From the NCBI GenBank assembly GCA_005784505.1, contig VCAZ01000128.1, positions 227,501-291,500 of the forward strand: a stretch of DNA of 64,000 bases, read 5' to 3'. The position numbers and the translations under genes were made by a program. The DNA is from Bagarius yarrelli. Lineage: Eukaryota; Chordata; Actinopteri; Siluriformes; Sisoridae. The notes under the pieces were generated by a model that saw only the letters and a program-made list of their open reading frames with translations, ran no database searches and was not told the DNA's origin. The first letter of the stretch is position 1; each line of letters opens with the position of its first letter. Positions 23,930 through 34,873 of the stretch are shown here, piece by piece.

Positions 23930-25165
23930 GGGTTGGGGGGGTGGGGGGGGGGGGGGGGGGGGGGGGTGGGGCGGGGGGGGGGGGGGGGGTGAAGGGGGGG
24001 GGGGTAAATCAAGCCCGCGGCTGTGAGGATACGGGGTTTTGATGGCCGACAGCCCTGCCTGCAGAGTGATGGTGAACACGGAGTTGTTTCCCAGCTGATG
24101 TAATCGGTAATTGTCGTATCTGAATTGCTGGATCAACATTTTCCAGCGGCCGGGATCCAGAAGGTCCTACGAGAGACGGCGAGCGCCCAGTGAATCATAG
24201 CGCTGTTTCAAGTAAGATTTCTTGGAATATAATTATGCAGGTTTTTTATATTATTTTTATAGTCTATAAAAAAATGTATGTGCTGGAATCTTAGCTAAGT
24301 TTTGCATACTTATATATAAATTAGTGACATATATTTCATATCAGCATCCTCAATAGCCAATAGGACACCTTCACCAAATATTGCATCAGATTATACCAAA
24401 ACACGGCTGAATTTTCTTTAATCATAAGGTGTTAAATTAACTTTTATTACAGTTGCAGCTGCAAAAACAAAGCATCTGTTTAAAAATGGTCAGTTCAGTT
24501 TTTGGCTTTATACTCATAGCTAATTAACAGAAACCTGATTAACAGCAGAATAATTTAAACAGTTGTACAATAATTGTTGTTTAAGAATAAAGAAAAGAAC
24601 TCATTTCATTTAAACTAGGATTTTTTTTTTTGTGAAATATGTTTATACAACATTAATAGGAAAATTCTGTAGTCTCAGTTCCCCTTGTTGACCCTTTAAA
24701 ACCCCTTAATGTCCTACTTTAAACCCAGGACCTCCAAATTTTGAGGAGATGGGCTTCACCTTGTATGGGGAAATGTGAGTGTCAGAAGGAAACGCCAGCA
24801 TGCCCATCACCTGCCGGACCTCATCCAGCTGCCCGCCCTCTGCTTGGCTGAAATGTTTTTCCGTGCATGTCTACAAACCACACACACACCACACACACCA
24901 CACACACACACACGGGTAATGTTTACATACTATATGTACTTAAACATCCCTAAATCAGTTTAAATCTCAGAAGCAGGTCACCGTACCGTACTGCGTCCAT
25001 GCGTTTGTTCTGTCGAATCAGCTCAATAAATTCCTGAATCCTTAAACTGAACTCCAGGCAGCTCTTAAGAAAGAAAAAAGAGAGAGAGAGAGAGAGAGAG
25101 GAAGAGAGAGAGAGAGAGAGAGAGAAGAGAGAGAGAGAAGAGGAGAGAGAAGAGAAGAGAAAGAG

Positions 25166-25224
<59 letters not shown>

Positions 25225-25242
25225 GAAATCAAGAGGAGAGGA

Positions 25243-25311
<69 letters not shown>

Positions 25312-25345
25312 AAGAGGAGAAGAGGAGGGAGAGAGAGAGAGAGAA

Positions 25346-25425
<80 letters not shown>

Positions 25426-28290
25426 GAAAGTGTCATTTAACAGTGAAAGAATGAAGGAAAGCTCCAATTTTTTTGGGGCAATTTGTTATTTATAGGACAG
25501 ACAAAGGACCCAGTTAAGGATCCGAACTGGAATCGAACCCGGGTTGCTGGAGCATGTGAAGCCTAACCAACTACACCACGGCACCGTCTGGATACTGCTC
25601 TAGTCCTTTATAGGGTTATTTTACATCAAGGTTTTATGGCTCATTAAAAAAACCAAAACAAACAAACAAACAAACAAACAAACAAACAAAAAAACAGCTC
25701 AGCCAATCAGATTCAAGAGCAACGCCTACTAAATCTAAACACGATCATAAACAGCGTTACCTTCATTTTCCTCAGACGTGATTTGTTGTCATGGCACCAG
25801 GCTAAGCATGTGGCTGTTTCCTGCCTTTCAAGTGATTCCTCGACTTCTTTTGCGGTGAGAAACATTTCGATGTTAACCAAATCCTGGAGAAAAATATACA
25901 TTTATAGACACTCAAAACTTTCTAAAAGCCTTTTTTTAACCAACTCATGGTGTTTTAGGCGCCTATTTTCAACTTATTTCCTGGTAACTAAGTAAAGTTC
26001 AGGAACAGAGACGCACCTCGATGCCACTTTGTTTAGCGAGCTTAACGGCGGTGTTGTAATAGCCGCAGCGCAGCAGGTGCTCCACCATCATGCGGTCCAT
26101 GCGCTTCCTCTTCCACACGCTCGCGTTAGCCGGTTGGTCACTGCTGTGCTCCTTCAGGTGTTCGATACGCCGCTTACAGAGCTTAGCGCTCTCATCCTCG
26201 GCCTGGATTGATTCTGCTGCCTTTGAGAGATGTTCAATGGTTAAGATATTAGAAAGCTGTAGAAATCCCAGCCGATAAGCAGACACCAGAAAACCACTAG
26301 TCTGGGTAGCGACCTGAGGTCTGAGTAGGGAACCTATTACACAGTGTGTACAGCATGGTGGCACTGAAAAATCATTCAACATCAAAGGGCTCTGAACACA
26401 CTAACATTACAGAGCAGGGGCTGTCTGATGACATGGACATGGACATGGACATGGTTAGTAATTCCACATAACGTAAGCTTACCTTTCTTTTGAGAGCACT
26501 TAATTTTTCCACCACGCCGTCCAGCAGGGACACCACAGAGTCCACTACAGGAAAGGAACTGCCCAGGGTCTTCTCCAGCTCGGCCACCACCATGGTCACG
26601 TGACTCGTCTCACGGTCTATGTTCTTCTGCGCTGCCCGGAAGCGCTTGTTTAAAGTCTCATAAGGAACCTAGGGGGACAAAACAAATATCAGGCCATGGA
26701 TAGTCTCAAGATAACCACTAGTGATGATTTAGAAGGGCATCAATTCCTGATCTCACTAATGCTCTTGTAGCTGAACACGAACATTTAACTAAAACCCTCT
26801 AGTAGAAGGATGCGGTCCATCAAGACCAAACCCCCTTTCATCACGAAAACAGTTTCTTTCCATCGGCATCTGGACTGAACTCTTTACTTTACTGCGCTTA
26901 TGTAACACATCAAAGCACACACGTTCTTTGACTCACCCACATTCGCACATTTTATTTTATCTTCAGCATCTTGTTACTGTCATTATTAAGCACCAGCGCA
27001 CAAAGCCGCGATTCTAGTTATTCAATCAGACAAGAATTTGGCAGGGTGGTCCCGTCCCGGCAATAAAATGCCTCCAAAAAATCAATAATAATGTGCCAGA
27101 ATAAGAAGCATAAAAATAATTTCCATTAAATAGACTTTCTGCGATGAGCTTAGAAGATGCGTAAAACACCGTCAACACCGGTTAGGTCACTTGCCCACTG
27201 CGGCACCGCCCTCCCCGGAAAGTGTTTGTTTTTCATTGACTATTTATTCAAAGTAAGTTAAACTTTTTTCTGCCCCACTCACTTACTCTGGTTAAAAGTA
27301 GGGGGCTGCAGATACTTCAGCTCCCCCTTGTGGCTTATAAAAGTGCGCAATAATTGCGGTTGGATCAAATAATTGCGATTATTAAATAGTTGTCAAAGCC
27401 TTAACGTGTGTTTTCCAGCGCTGATGCCGATACTGATTATTACAGCTCGAGTAGACTAATAATCCATATTTTAAACCGATAAATATACACGTCTGGTTAA
27501 AACATTAAAAAAAAACAAGCAACAAACTAACAAATAATAGAAAAAAAAATTATGAGTTAATAAAGGAAGTAACTGTTAGTAACTCAAATCTTTCAGCACC
27601 AGGATGCAGACACTTTACTGAAGACACGTCCACTGGAGGCTGATGGACGCTCATCACGGCAAATATTATATGTATTAAAAATATGACAGATACCGAAAAT
27701 CATTATAATAGCGGGGTTCAGCTGCCACTGTTGGTCCCCTGAGTAAGACCCTTAACCCCCAAATGCTCAGTTGTATAAAAGAGATAAATGTAAGTCGCTC
27801 TGGATAAGAACGTCTGCACAAATGGCGTAAATGTAAATATAACAGCTAATATCGGTGCTGATAATCGGCCAAGCCGATAATCGGTCGACCGCTAGATGCT
27901 TTTCTGCACACCGCGTTTGCATAGAGTTGCTATTCGAGTTACCTTTTGCTATTCGAGAACCCTTCTGTCTGTTATTCTCTAATTATATTCCATCACTCTC
28001 AGTTGCACTATTGTTGCTCGTTGGCATTTTTTGTAACCGTATATCATTTATGCATTTTAATAAAAAACCCTGAAACACTCAAACCGCTCTTGAATAACTC
28101 ATCGCCAAAACGAGTCAATTCTGCAAGTCAATCATGTCGGATTTTTTTTTTATTGTCAACATCCTTAACAGACTAATAATAAATAAACCAATGGGCACAG
28201 AATGATCTGCAAAGGAAGCAGCACAAATGAGCAGCTCGTGGCATTGAAATTCCGCATGCATGCACAATGACAGGAATGAAAGGCAAGTGA

Positions 28291-28327
<37 letters not shown>

Positions 28328-29333
28328 CCTTCTGGTTCAAACTCAATACGTCCCCCATGTTTTTGTCTGATCTCGACGTGCAGCTTAGCTGAGCTGAGAA
28401 GCGGTACTGCAACACTGATGTAGGAGGGAGGAAAAAAAAACCCAGTGGCGCAGAGAACAAAGGTGGTAGAACAGCGATCACATGTTCTGCCATGATCACA
28501 TATTGGGAACATGAATATAACTTTATCTTTATCTCTCTCTCTGCGTGTGCATATAATCACAGGACATCCTGATCAGTGTGAGCTCGAATGTTTGATCAGC
28601 ATTCAGATGTGCCTCGTACATCTACCTAAACAACCTGCATCTGTGTGCACAACCCTCCGGGTCAGATATATACAGTCATTACGGTAAATTATATCGCTAG
28701 ATAACGCAATGACGTCAGCCAAAGACAAACTAACAGCACATAATCAACATGACGTCATAACGCTAGTAGCATGTTGATTATGTGCTGTTAGTTTGTCATT
28801 GGCTGACGTCACTGCCGTATCTACCGACACAATTTACCGTAATGACTGTAAATACAGTACAGCTAGCAACCAGCTATCTGTTTCAGTGGGCAGCTAAAAC
28901 AGGGGACGCTTTAACATGATCCGATGAGCATCAGCGCGTTTCTAATGACGTTCAGTATTTAAAGCTGATTTTACTAAATAAAAGGGGTCACATTTTACAA
29001 CAAACACCTCTTTAAAGAAGGAAAGCAGTGTGTTTATTCAAAGCCCGATCTCTTTTATTCCCCCCCTTCGGTCGCTCTGTCTCCTCAGAGTTGTTTTGCT
29101 AACTTGTTTAGCTTTAGCTCTCTGAACAAACCCGCACATTGATTTAAATTCGTCTGACATCCGAATTAAACTACAGTGTTCGCCTAACAGCTCGGATAAA
29201 CCAACTAAACTGGACACCGGGATTCTTACGGATGTTTTGATTTAGAAATAAAACCGTTACCAACCTTTAAAGTTGGATATTCTTGAACCTTAAGAGCCAT
29301 AGAGAGTTGAGCAGCTGTTTCTTGCACCGCCAT
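22321..29333 (-). CDS. maea: E3 ubiquitin-protein transferase MAEA (CTLH/GID subunit)
   Basis: MAEA pairs with RMND5A to form the RING heterodimer of the CTLH (GID) E3 ligase; it was first described as an erythroblast-macrophage attachment protein. Coding exons (minus strand): 29265-29333, 26483-26668, 26017-26220, 25761-25883, 24987-25063, 24760-24870, 24033-24166, 23466-23661, 22321-22416. The protein starts MAVQETAAQLSMALKVQEYP. Exon 3 holds the LisH (RMMVEHLLRCGYYNTAVKLA) and exons 4-5 the CTLH (LVNIEMFLTAKEVEESL, CLAWCHDNKSRLRKMK). The C-terminal RING-like domain shows CPVCSKSL, MAHCANSRLVC and NGYVYGYN, ending SQAEKVYIM. Exon 6 should be 109 bp but is 111 bp, which breaks the frame unless a donor 5 nt upstream of exon 5's expected end is used. 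Otherwise the length, about 397 aa, matches the family. Confidence 0.93.
22497..23437. repeat. 940-bp (GA)n-rich low-complexity tract (maea last intron)
   Basis: Almost entirely GA/GAAA/GATA units. In the transcribed sense it is a giant pyrimidine tract ending 80 nt before the last exon's acceptor (22417). Its 171-codon Ser/Leu/Phe reading frame is an artefact. Confidence 0.95.
23898..24004. repeat. poly-G tract (107 nt)
   Basis: Near-pure G with a few T, A and C interruptions on the plus strand (C on the maea sense strand). It starts 28 nt inside the intron after the exon 7 donor (24032). It is a strong candidate for G-quadruplex/i-motif DNA and for wrong length in any assembly. Confidence 0.95.
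24760..24870 (-). pseudogene. maea: maea exon 6 with 2-nt excess in an A-run
   Basis: Expected coding after the phase-2 junction is (R)HAR-K-HFSQAEG. The sequence has five A (five T at 24855-24859, plus strand) where three are needed, giving HARKNISAK and a stop about 20 codons on. Both halves are well conserved, so the exon is real. If exon 5 ends at 24992 rather than 24987, the frame is restored as DA-TCTE-KHFSQAEG. A homopolymer sequencing error is the simplest cause. Confidence 0.7.
25077..25431. repeat. (GA)n array abutting maea exon 5 acceptor
   Basis: In transcript sense this is about 350 nt of (CT)n ending some 12 nt before the acceptor AG (25064-25065), so the microsatellite serves as the polypyrimidine tract. 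Confidence 0.95.
25474..25590 (-). repeat. tRNA-headed SINE-like fragment (maea intron 4)
   Basis: It contains ggaatcgaacccgggttgct and ctaaccaactacaccacggc, the inverse of a tRNA-like head. It is similar to the pieces at 7676-7792 and 9075-9140. Confidence 0.45.
25652..25694. repeat. (AAAC)n microsatellite
   Basis: A short caaacaaacaaa array in maea intron 4. Confidence 0.9.
27713..27836 (+). repeat. SINE, 3' two thirds (maea intron 1)
   Basis: It contains gctgccactgttggtcccct, cttaacccccaaatgctcag, gttgtataaaagagataaat and gtaagtcgctctggataaga. The tRNA head is missing. Confidence 0.65.
28291..28325. repeat. (CA)n microsatellite (maea intron 1)
   Basis: A pure CA run of about 35 bp. Confidence 0.95.
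28673..28848. mobile_element. 176-bp palindromic MITE carrying three CRE octamers
   Basis: The ends cagtcattacggtaaatt and its inverse aatttaccgtaatgactg are flanked by TA on both sides, fitting a Tc1/mariner-type MITE. The inner arms (acaaactaacagcacataat and inverse) are nearly perfect, so the whole element can fold into one hairpin. TGACGTCA occurs at 28710-28717, 28750-28757 and 28804-28811. Confidence 0.75.
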
Positions 29334-29365
29334 CTTGGTTTTGGGGAAAATGCTACGCATGCGCA
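29327..29365 (-). promoter_or_regulatory. maea: maea core promoter motifs: YY1 at start codon and NRF1-like site
   Basis: On the minus strand the start codon sits inside CCAAGATGGCGG (29327-29338), a full YY1-type element. About 20 nt upstream is TGCGCATGCG (29356-29365), an NRF1-like palindrome. Both are typical of TATA-less housekeeping promoters. No TATA box was seen. Confidence 0.55.
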
Positions 29366-29796
29366 TAAGCATACAGGAGCGCTAGTGACAGATAGGTTTG
29401 TTCATCAGTAGCCTTTAGAGAGGATTTTACAGGAAAAGGTTTCTCTACTGCCTCCTGCTGACCACACGGGATATTACAACTGTGATAAGGAACTCTGATA
29501 ATGATGCTGTATGAACTGATATCTATGACTGGCTTTACTTCATCTCAGAAACGTCACTGTGAAAGACACGATTTATGGACAAAGCCAAAGATGACGTTCT
29601 GGTTCCCAACATCTTTCTGCTGGGGAAATTTTATATACATAAAGTGAAACCACCTTTTTATAACGAGTTTATCCGTGACACACACAACAAATGTGGAAGA
29701 ACAATAGTTATAGATCAGTGCTTCACTAAAGGTGTTAATAAAGGTTAATTAATAATTTCACTGCAATTGGGAGAAAGTGGTAGCTTAAGTGTTAAG

Positions 29797-30110
29797 GAGA
29801 CCTACTGGGGTCTTTCTGTGTGGAGTTTACATGTTCTCCCTGTGCTTGTGTGTGTTTACTCGGGTTCTCCGGTTTCCTCCCACAGTCCAAAAACATGTAT
29901 GTTAGATTGATTAGTGATTCTAAATTGCCCACAGGAATGAGTGTGATTGTCTGTCCGCATGTGGCCCTGTGATGGACTGGTGACCTGTCCAGGGTGTCCC
30001 CCTTCTGTCTTTCGCCCTTTCAGAGACGGCTGGGATAGACTCCAGCAGATCCCTGTGACCCCGAATTAGGGAATAAGCGGCTATAGAAAATGAATGAATG
30101 AATGAATGTA
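29797..30110 (-). mobile_element. family D interspersed repeat, copy 2 (inverted)
   Basis: It is the inverse of the 13036-13312 copy: tgtggagtttacatgttctc, ggtttcctcccacagtccaa, gacggctgggatagactcca, then a (TGAA)n tail at 30091-30110. Length and order match the other long copies. Confidence 0.65.
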
Positions 30111-30125
30111 ATGCATTATGCCGTC

Positions 30126-30507
30126 CTGTCTCAGTCCTGTCTCAGTCCTGGAGGGTCGGGGTGTCCTGCAGAGTTTAGCTCAACACACCCACCTGTAAGT
30201 TTTAAGTATATCACATTTGCAGCATTTTGCAGACGTTCTTATCCAGAGCGACTTACATTTATCTCTTTTATACAACTGAGCAATTGGGGGTTAAGGGCCT
30301 TGTTCAGGGGCCCAACAGTGGTGGCTTAGTGGTGCTGGGAATCGAACCCCGATCTTTCTGGTTTCAGTCCAACACCTTAACCACTAAGCCACCACGTCCC
30401 ACGTATATCTAGCAAGATCTTGATTAGTTGGTTCAGGTGTGTTGGATTAGGGTTGGAGCTAAACTCTGCAGGACACCCCGACCCCCGACTGAGATTGGAC
30501 ACTCCTG
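30126..30507. mobile_element. hAT MITE (family of 1613-1786) interrupted by a SINE
   Basis: The left part (tcctggagggtcggggtgtc, gtaagttttaag) and right part (ctagcaagatcttgattagt, ggacaccccgacc, gagattggacactcctgg) are the two halves of the MITE at 1613-1786 and 63411-63604. They are split by the SINE at 30212-30402, with gtatat repeated on both sides (30206-30211 and 30403-30408). Confidence 0.65.
30212..30402 (-). mobile_element. tRNA-headed SINE, near full length, nested
   Basis: Read on the minus strand: ggtggcttagtggttaaggt (box-A-like), ggggttcgattcccagcacc (box-B-like), ggcccctgaacaaggccctt, gagataaatgtaagtcgctc, tggataagaacgtctgc. This is the best-preserved inverted copy and defines the family. 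The 3' core resembles the conserved domain of fish V-SINEs, from memory. Confidence 0.7.
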
Positions 30508-31511
30508 GTTTAGGATGTCTGCCAAATGCCAGAAATAAAAGTCTGATTAAATAACCCATAACATGCAAGATGACTTGGCTGGAAACCATCTTGGTTGGTA
30601 GGCTGATACCCTGGGCAGCCCTATCACCCGAACTTATTTCAGAATTTCATCTCATCCAAATCCAGCAAAAACATGTGATGTTACTTGGGCTATTCCACCT
30701 CCACCTCTACCTCGCTCTCTGTTCATCCCTGGTAAAAGAACCACCCCCTCCATACACACCTCCTCCTGCCCTTCTGCCCCCCTTCCTTCTCTTCCTCTTG
30801 CCCTCCTTTCCCCTGTTCTCCACCCCACGCTCACATTTCGTTTTCCTGTCCGAGCAAGCGACAGTGAATCCGCCTCTTTTAAAACAAAAACGATTTTAAA
30901 CCTAAATCCTACATCTTTCCCTATAAAGTGCACTAGCTACTCATTATTGTACCCCGTTTACTAGTGCACATTAGTAGGACGTACTGAGGCATTTGGAACA
31001 CAGCTTAAAACGTAGCATAAGGCTATTGGCCCAAACCCAAAGGAAACTCGTCACCGATTGGTTGTTTCGTATTTCCTTGGTTGTGATTGGTCTTTTTTTT
31101 TTTCCTGCAATGGATACCCGAATCCCAGGCACACCGAGGGACTGATTGAGGCTCCAAAAGAGGGCAATATGCAAGGTTTGTGATTGTTTTTGCCCCCCTT
31201 TTTTCTCCTACTTCCTGTGTGCTGTCGCCAGCTGCCTCATCATGTGCTTTGTTTTCCCCCAGAGGCAGGGAGAGGCAGTTAGAAGACTGCATTAACGTCG
31301 GCTGGCTTTTTAGCTAAACACATTGTATTTATGGGGAAAAATACACCAGTCGGTCATGTGATTTGGGTTGTAGAATTTAAACTGTGTGTTTATAGTCGAG
31401 GAGGTTCTTGATTTCAGTGAAAGAACCTGATATACAATAGTTATAGATCAGTGCTTTAATTACTAAAGGTGTTAATAAAGGTAAATCAGTAATTTCACTG
31501 CAATTGGGGGA

Positions 31512-31672
31512 AAGTGGTAGCTTAAGGGTTAAGGTGACCTGCTGACCCGGAGGTCGTGGGTTCAGTTCCCCTGGGTGCGGGGCCCCTAAACAAGCCTCTT
31601 AACCCTCAACTGCTCAGGTGGATGAATAAGATGGTAGATGTTGCTACAAATATGGGCGTCTGAGTAATGCCA
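31512..31672 (+). repeat. tRNA-headed SINE
   Basis: It shows ggtagcttaagggttaaggt, ggaggtcgtgggttcagttc, ggcccctaaacaagcctctt and aaccctcaactgctcag. The core is partly degraded. Confidence 0.55.
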
Positions 31673-31713
31673 GAAATTTAAATTAATAAACTCCAAAAAG
31701 ACGTTTGCATTCA

Positions 31714-31985
31714 TTCATTCATTCATTCATTCATTTATTCATCTTCTATATCTGCTTATTCCCTAATGGAGTCTATCCCAGCCGTCTCTGATAGGGTGAA
31801 AGACAGGTGGGGGACACCCTGGACAGGTTGCCAGTCCATCACAGGGCCACACACACTCACTCTATGGGCAATTTAGAATTACCAATTAACCTAACATGCA
31901 CGTTTTTGGACCGTGGGAGGAAACCAGAGAACCCGGAGTAAACCCACACAAGCACAGGAAGAACATGCTAAACTCTGTAGGACAC
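31714..31985 (+). mobile_element. family D interspersed repeat, copy 3
   Basis: It begins with an ATTC tetranucleotide array (31708-31735), then ttcatcttctatatctgctt, gtctatcccagccgtctctg, ggacaccctggacaggttgc, gtttttggaccgtgggagga and gaacatgctaaactctg, where it runs into a fragment of the hAT MITE (ctctgtaggacaccggccc). Confidence 0.65.
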
Positions 31986-32439
31986 CGGCCCTTCGGGGCC
32001 ATAATTAACTTAACGACAGGTGTATTCCAACCGTAATTATTACACACTTTTGTTAGCCGGGGGTCGGCGGGGTGGATTTGTAGTACCTGCAGCACTCTAC
32101 TTTCAACCAGAGTGAGTGAGTGAGTGAAGCAGCGTGATTTAAAAGTCGGAGCGTTGTGGTTGTGCGTCATCTGCACACAAACCGCTAAGCAAATACGTGT
32201 GTTAAATTCAAATGACGCTGTTTTGATGAGTTTACATCACATGACCACATCAGCGCATTTGTACAGCAAAGATTTTGTTATTTCTGAACGACCGAGTAAT
32301 TATTATCTATTAATGACTGAATAAATAACTATTATTACAAACAATTAAGCGCTAAAAACAGGCAATCAATTGTCGTAATCGCTATTATTTATTTGACAAT
32401 TAATCTCCACCCTAATTTGACCATTGTGACAGGCGTACA

Positions 32440-33990
32440 TATCCAGTGTGAAAACTCGCATATTAATTAAAAAACAACAACATGCAAAGGTGATTTTTAT
32501 TATGAAGAAGTAAAAACCGCGGCTTTAACGGAGAACTGGAAGTGCGGGTGGTTTATATTCGCAGGATATCTGCCTAGGGTGGATTGTCCCGAATGACTAC
32601 GGACTGAATACGGAGTATTTTGCGGTCTTTGTAGAACGTGTCCTCACAGTAGCTTAAAACTTAGACCTAATCTGCGTACAGACAGAGTGTGGGAGGTAAC
32701 AGCTATAAAAAACAACCCCAGTCTGTGTCTCCTAGCAAAAAAAAAGAAAAGTAATAGAAGTTAACAGGTAATGAATACTCCAGGTTAGAATAAACCTGTC
32801 TTCTTGTCCCCACAAAGAGACAGACGGTTACACCGGATTTTTCCTGGCTGATATGTTTAGCCCAGTTTAGTGTAATAAAATGGAGTTTAATTAAAGTTTT
32901 TTTGAATGCATTGTACAGATTAAACCAAGGTAGGTGATGTTAACGATGCAAACCGGCGCCACACCAGAAATGTATCCTCGGCTCATGGAAAGTCTCCAGC
33001 AATCAGAAATAGGACATCACCATGGTGCATATACCATAAACCAGGCCAAACAACAGCAGAGCTGATTGACGTAGTGTCGTGGGTGAATACTCCATTATAA
33101 AATGCTTTTTCTTTTTTTTTCTTTTTTTTTTTGCAAACTGGTCTGTTTTCTTTTGTACCACTTTTTTTTCGGTTTCATATTCAGTCATCATCCATGTTTG
33201 GGTTGAAATCTCATCTTTAGCTATGGAAAATTGTCCTACGGTCATGCTGAATCACATACGAATCGAAAGAAGAGGGATCATTTCAGGAAATGGCAACCTC
33301 GACAGTCAGGATAGGTTTACCGCCGTGAGGATCGTTCGAATAAAATGGGCTTTACTGTAATGGTGGACCGCAGTGTCATTTTTAGCACAACTGCCTCATA
33401 ACCACAGGCTCAGTGTTTGTTACAAACAGAGTTGAATAGTAGGCGTGCGGTCACACCGAATTTATTACAAGTGGGAGAGTTGACTTTAACAATTCTTTAC
33501 GCTGCTCTGTGTGTGTGTGTGTGTGTGTGTGTCAGCAAAGCAGCCGTGCATGCCACAGACAGTTTAATCTTTCATTCTTAGGGGCTTTTTCTCCTTTTCC
33601 CGCGTGACTTTTTTTTTCTCCCCCTGTTCCATTCCACAATGGCATATTGTCGTTTAAGCGCTCCAGCTGTCACAGCTTTCTTTCGCCGCTGTCTTTTTTT
33701 CTCCTATTGATGGATTGATTAGACTGGTGTGGGTGTAAAGTGTTGCCAAATCATTATTACTTTACTGCTATTTTCACAGTGGAAACAGAGCATAACGAAG
33801 GACCGAATCTGGTGTCCTGTGCATGAGTCAGATTTACTCGCTTAGTACTTGGCTTGTTTTAATATTTGGTGTTATTTTAATTTTTTTTTAACCAGTGACC
33901 AAATAACCTATAAAAACTTTAACCTTTTCAGGAATAAACATGCGATAAATATGCGATTTTAAGGTCGCCCGAATCCTGTTGGCAGATGCC
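32440..33990. other. maea-ctbp1 intergenic region, nothing recognised
   Basis: No coding exon or transposon end was recognised. It holds poly-T tracts near 33105-33131 and a (TG)n at about 33509-33532. Confidence 0.4.
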
Positions 33991-34010
33991 CATATGCAGA
34001 GTGAGACGTA

Positions 34011-34134
34011 CATATATCACATTTTTATCCAACTAAGCAGTTGACGGTTAAGGGCCTGGCTTAGGGCTCCAGCAGTGACATCTTGGTGGTGCAATCCAAC
34101 TTCCTAACCACCAAGCTACCACTTGAACTGCAAT
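34011..34134 (-). repeat. tRNA-headed SINE, degraded
   Basis: On plus: atttttatccaactaagcag, gttaagggcctggcttaggg, then ctaaccaccaagctaccact, the inverse of the family head. Confidence 0.5.
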
Positions 34135-34654
34135 TAGTTTGGATTGTTAGTATATTGGATTGTTGGTTGGATGGGTGTCGGTTGTGAACTCACTAAGGGG
34201 TGTGACGAGATCTGACTGGTCATGGGAGAATGTAACGGTAGAAGATGCCCCACCACATTTAAACAGTTTTGCCCCTTTCCCCCGAATTGATGCTACACAC
34301 TTTCCTACCACCACATTTAAACTTAAGAAAAGAAAAAAATTTTGTGTGGCAACATTTTAGTTTTCTGGTGGAAATAATAAACGGTGAAAGAATGAGAGAC
34401 AGAGACAGAGACAATATGCAGACATTGTAAGAAATAAATAGCGTACGCCTCTGCTAACACCTTCTGCATCGCTATTGTAACAGACACTGCATGTAATATG
34501 GATGTGGCTGTGCGCAAGACAGGATTTGAGCCGCAAATCAAAGGCTTCACACACACAATAAACCTCGCTACAGGCTGGAGACGCGGGGCTGTTATTTTTG
34601 TCACCAGAGTTCAACAGCTGTGGCAGTATTGACGTCCGTGCAAAAGCTGCTATA

Positions 34655-34772
34655 ACAACCTGCGGATTGTGGGTTCGATTCCCAGCTTCAGCAAGCCAAC
34701 ACTGCTTAGTTGTATAAAGGAGATAATTGTAGGTCGCTCTGGATAAGGACGTCTACCAACTGCTGTAAATGT
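34655..34772 (+). repeat. SINE lacking the first 30 bp
   Basis: It contains gattgtgggttcgattccca (box-B-like), gttgtataaaggagataatt and gtaggtcgctctggataagg, then ctgctgtaaatgtaat. Confidence 0.6.
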
Positions 34773-34873
34773 AATCAGCTGTCCGGGCTTACTGCCACCT
34801 TAACAATTGTAATAACTGATGAAACATTTGTAATACACATTGTTTACTAGCCGGACATTAAATGGCTGACATT

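Noticed and set aside
23854..24139. Gly-rich and Pro-rich ORFs
   Set aside because: Translated poly-G/poly-C. The real coding part here is maea exon 7 (24033-24166).
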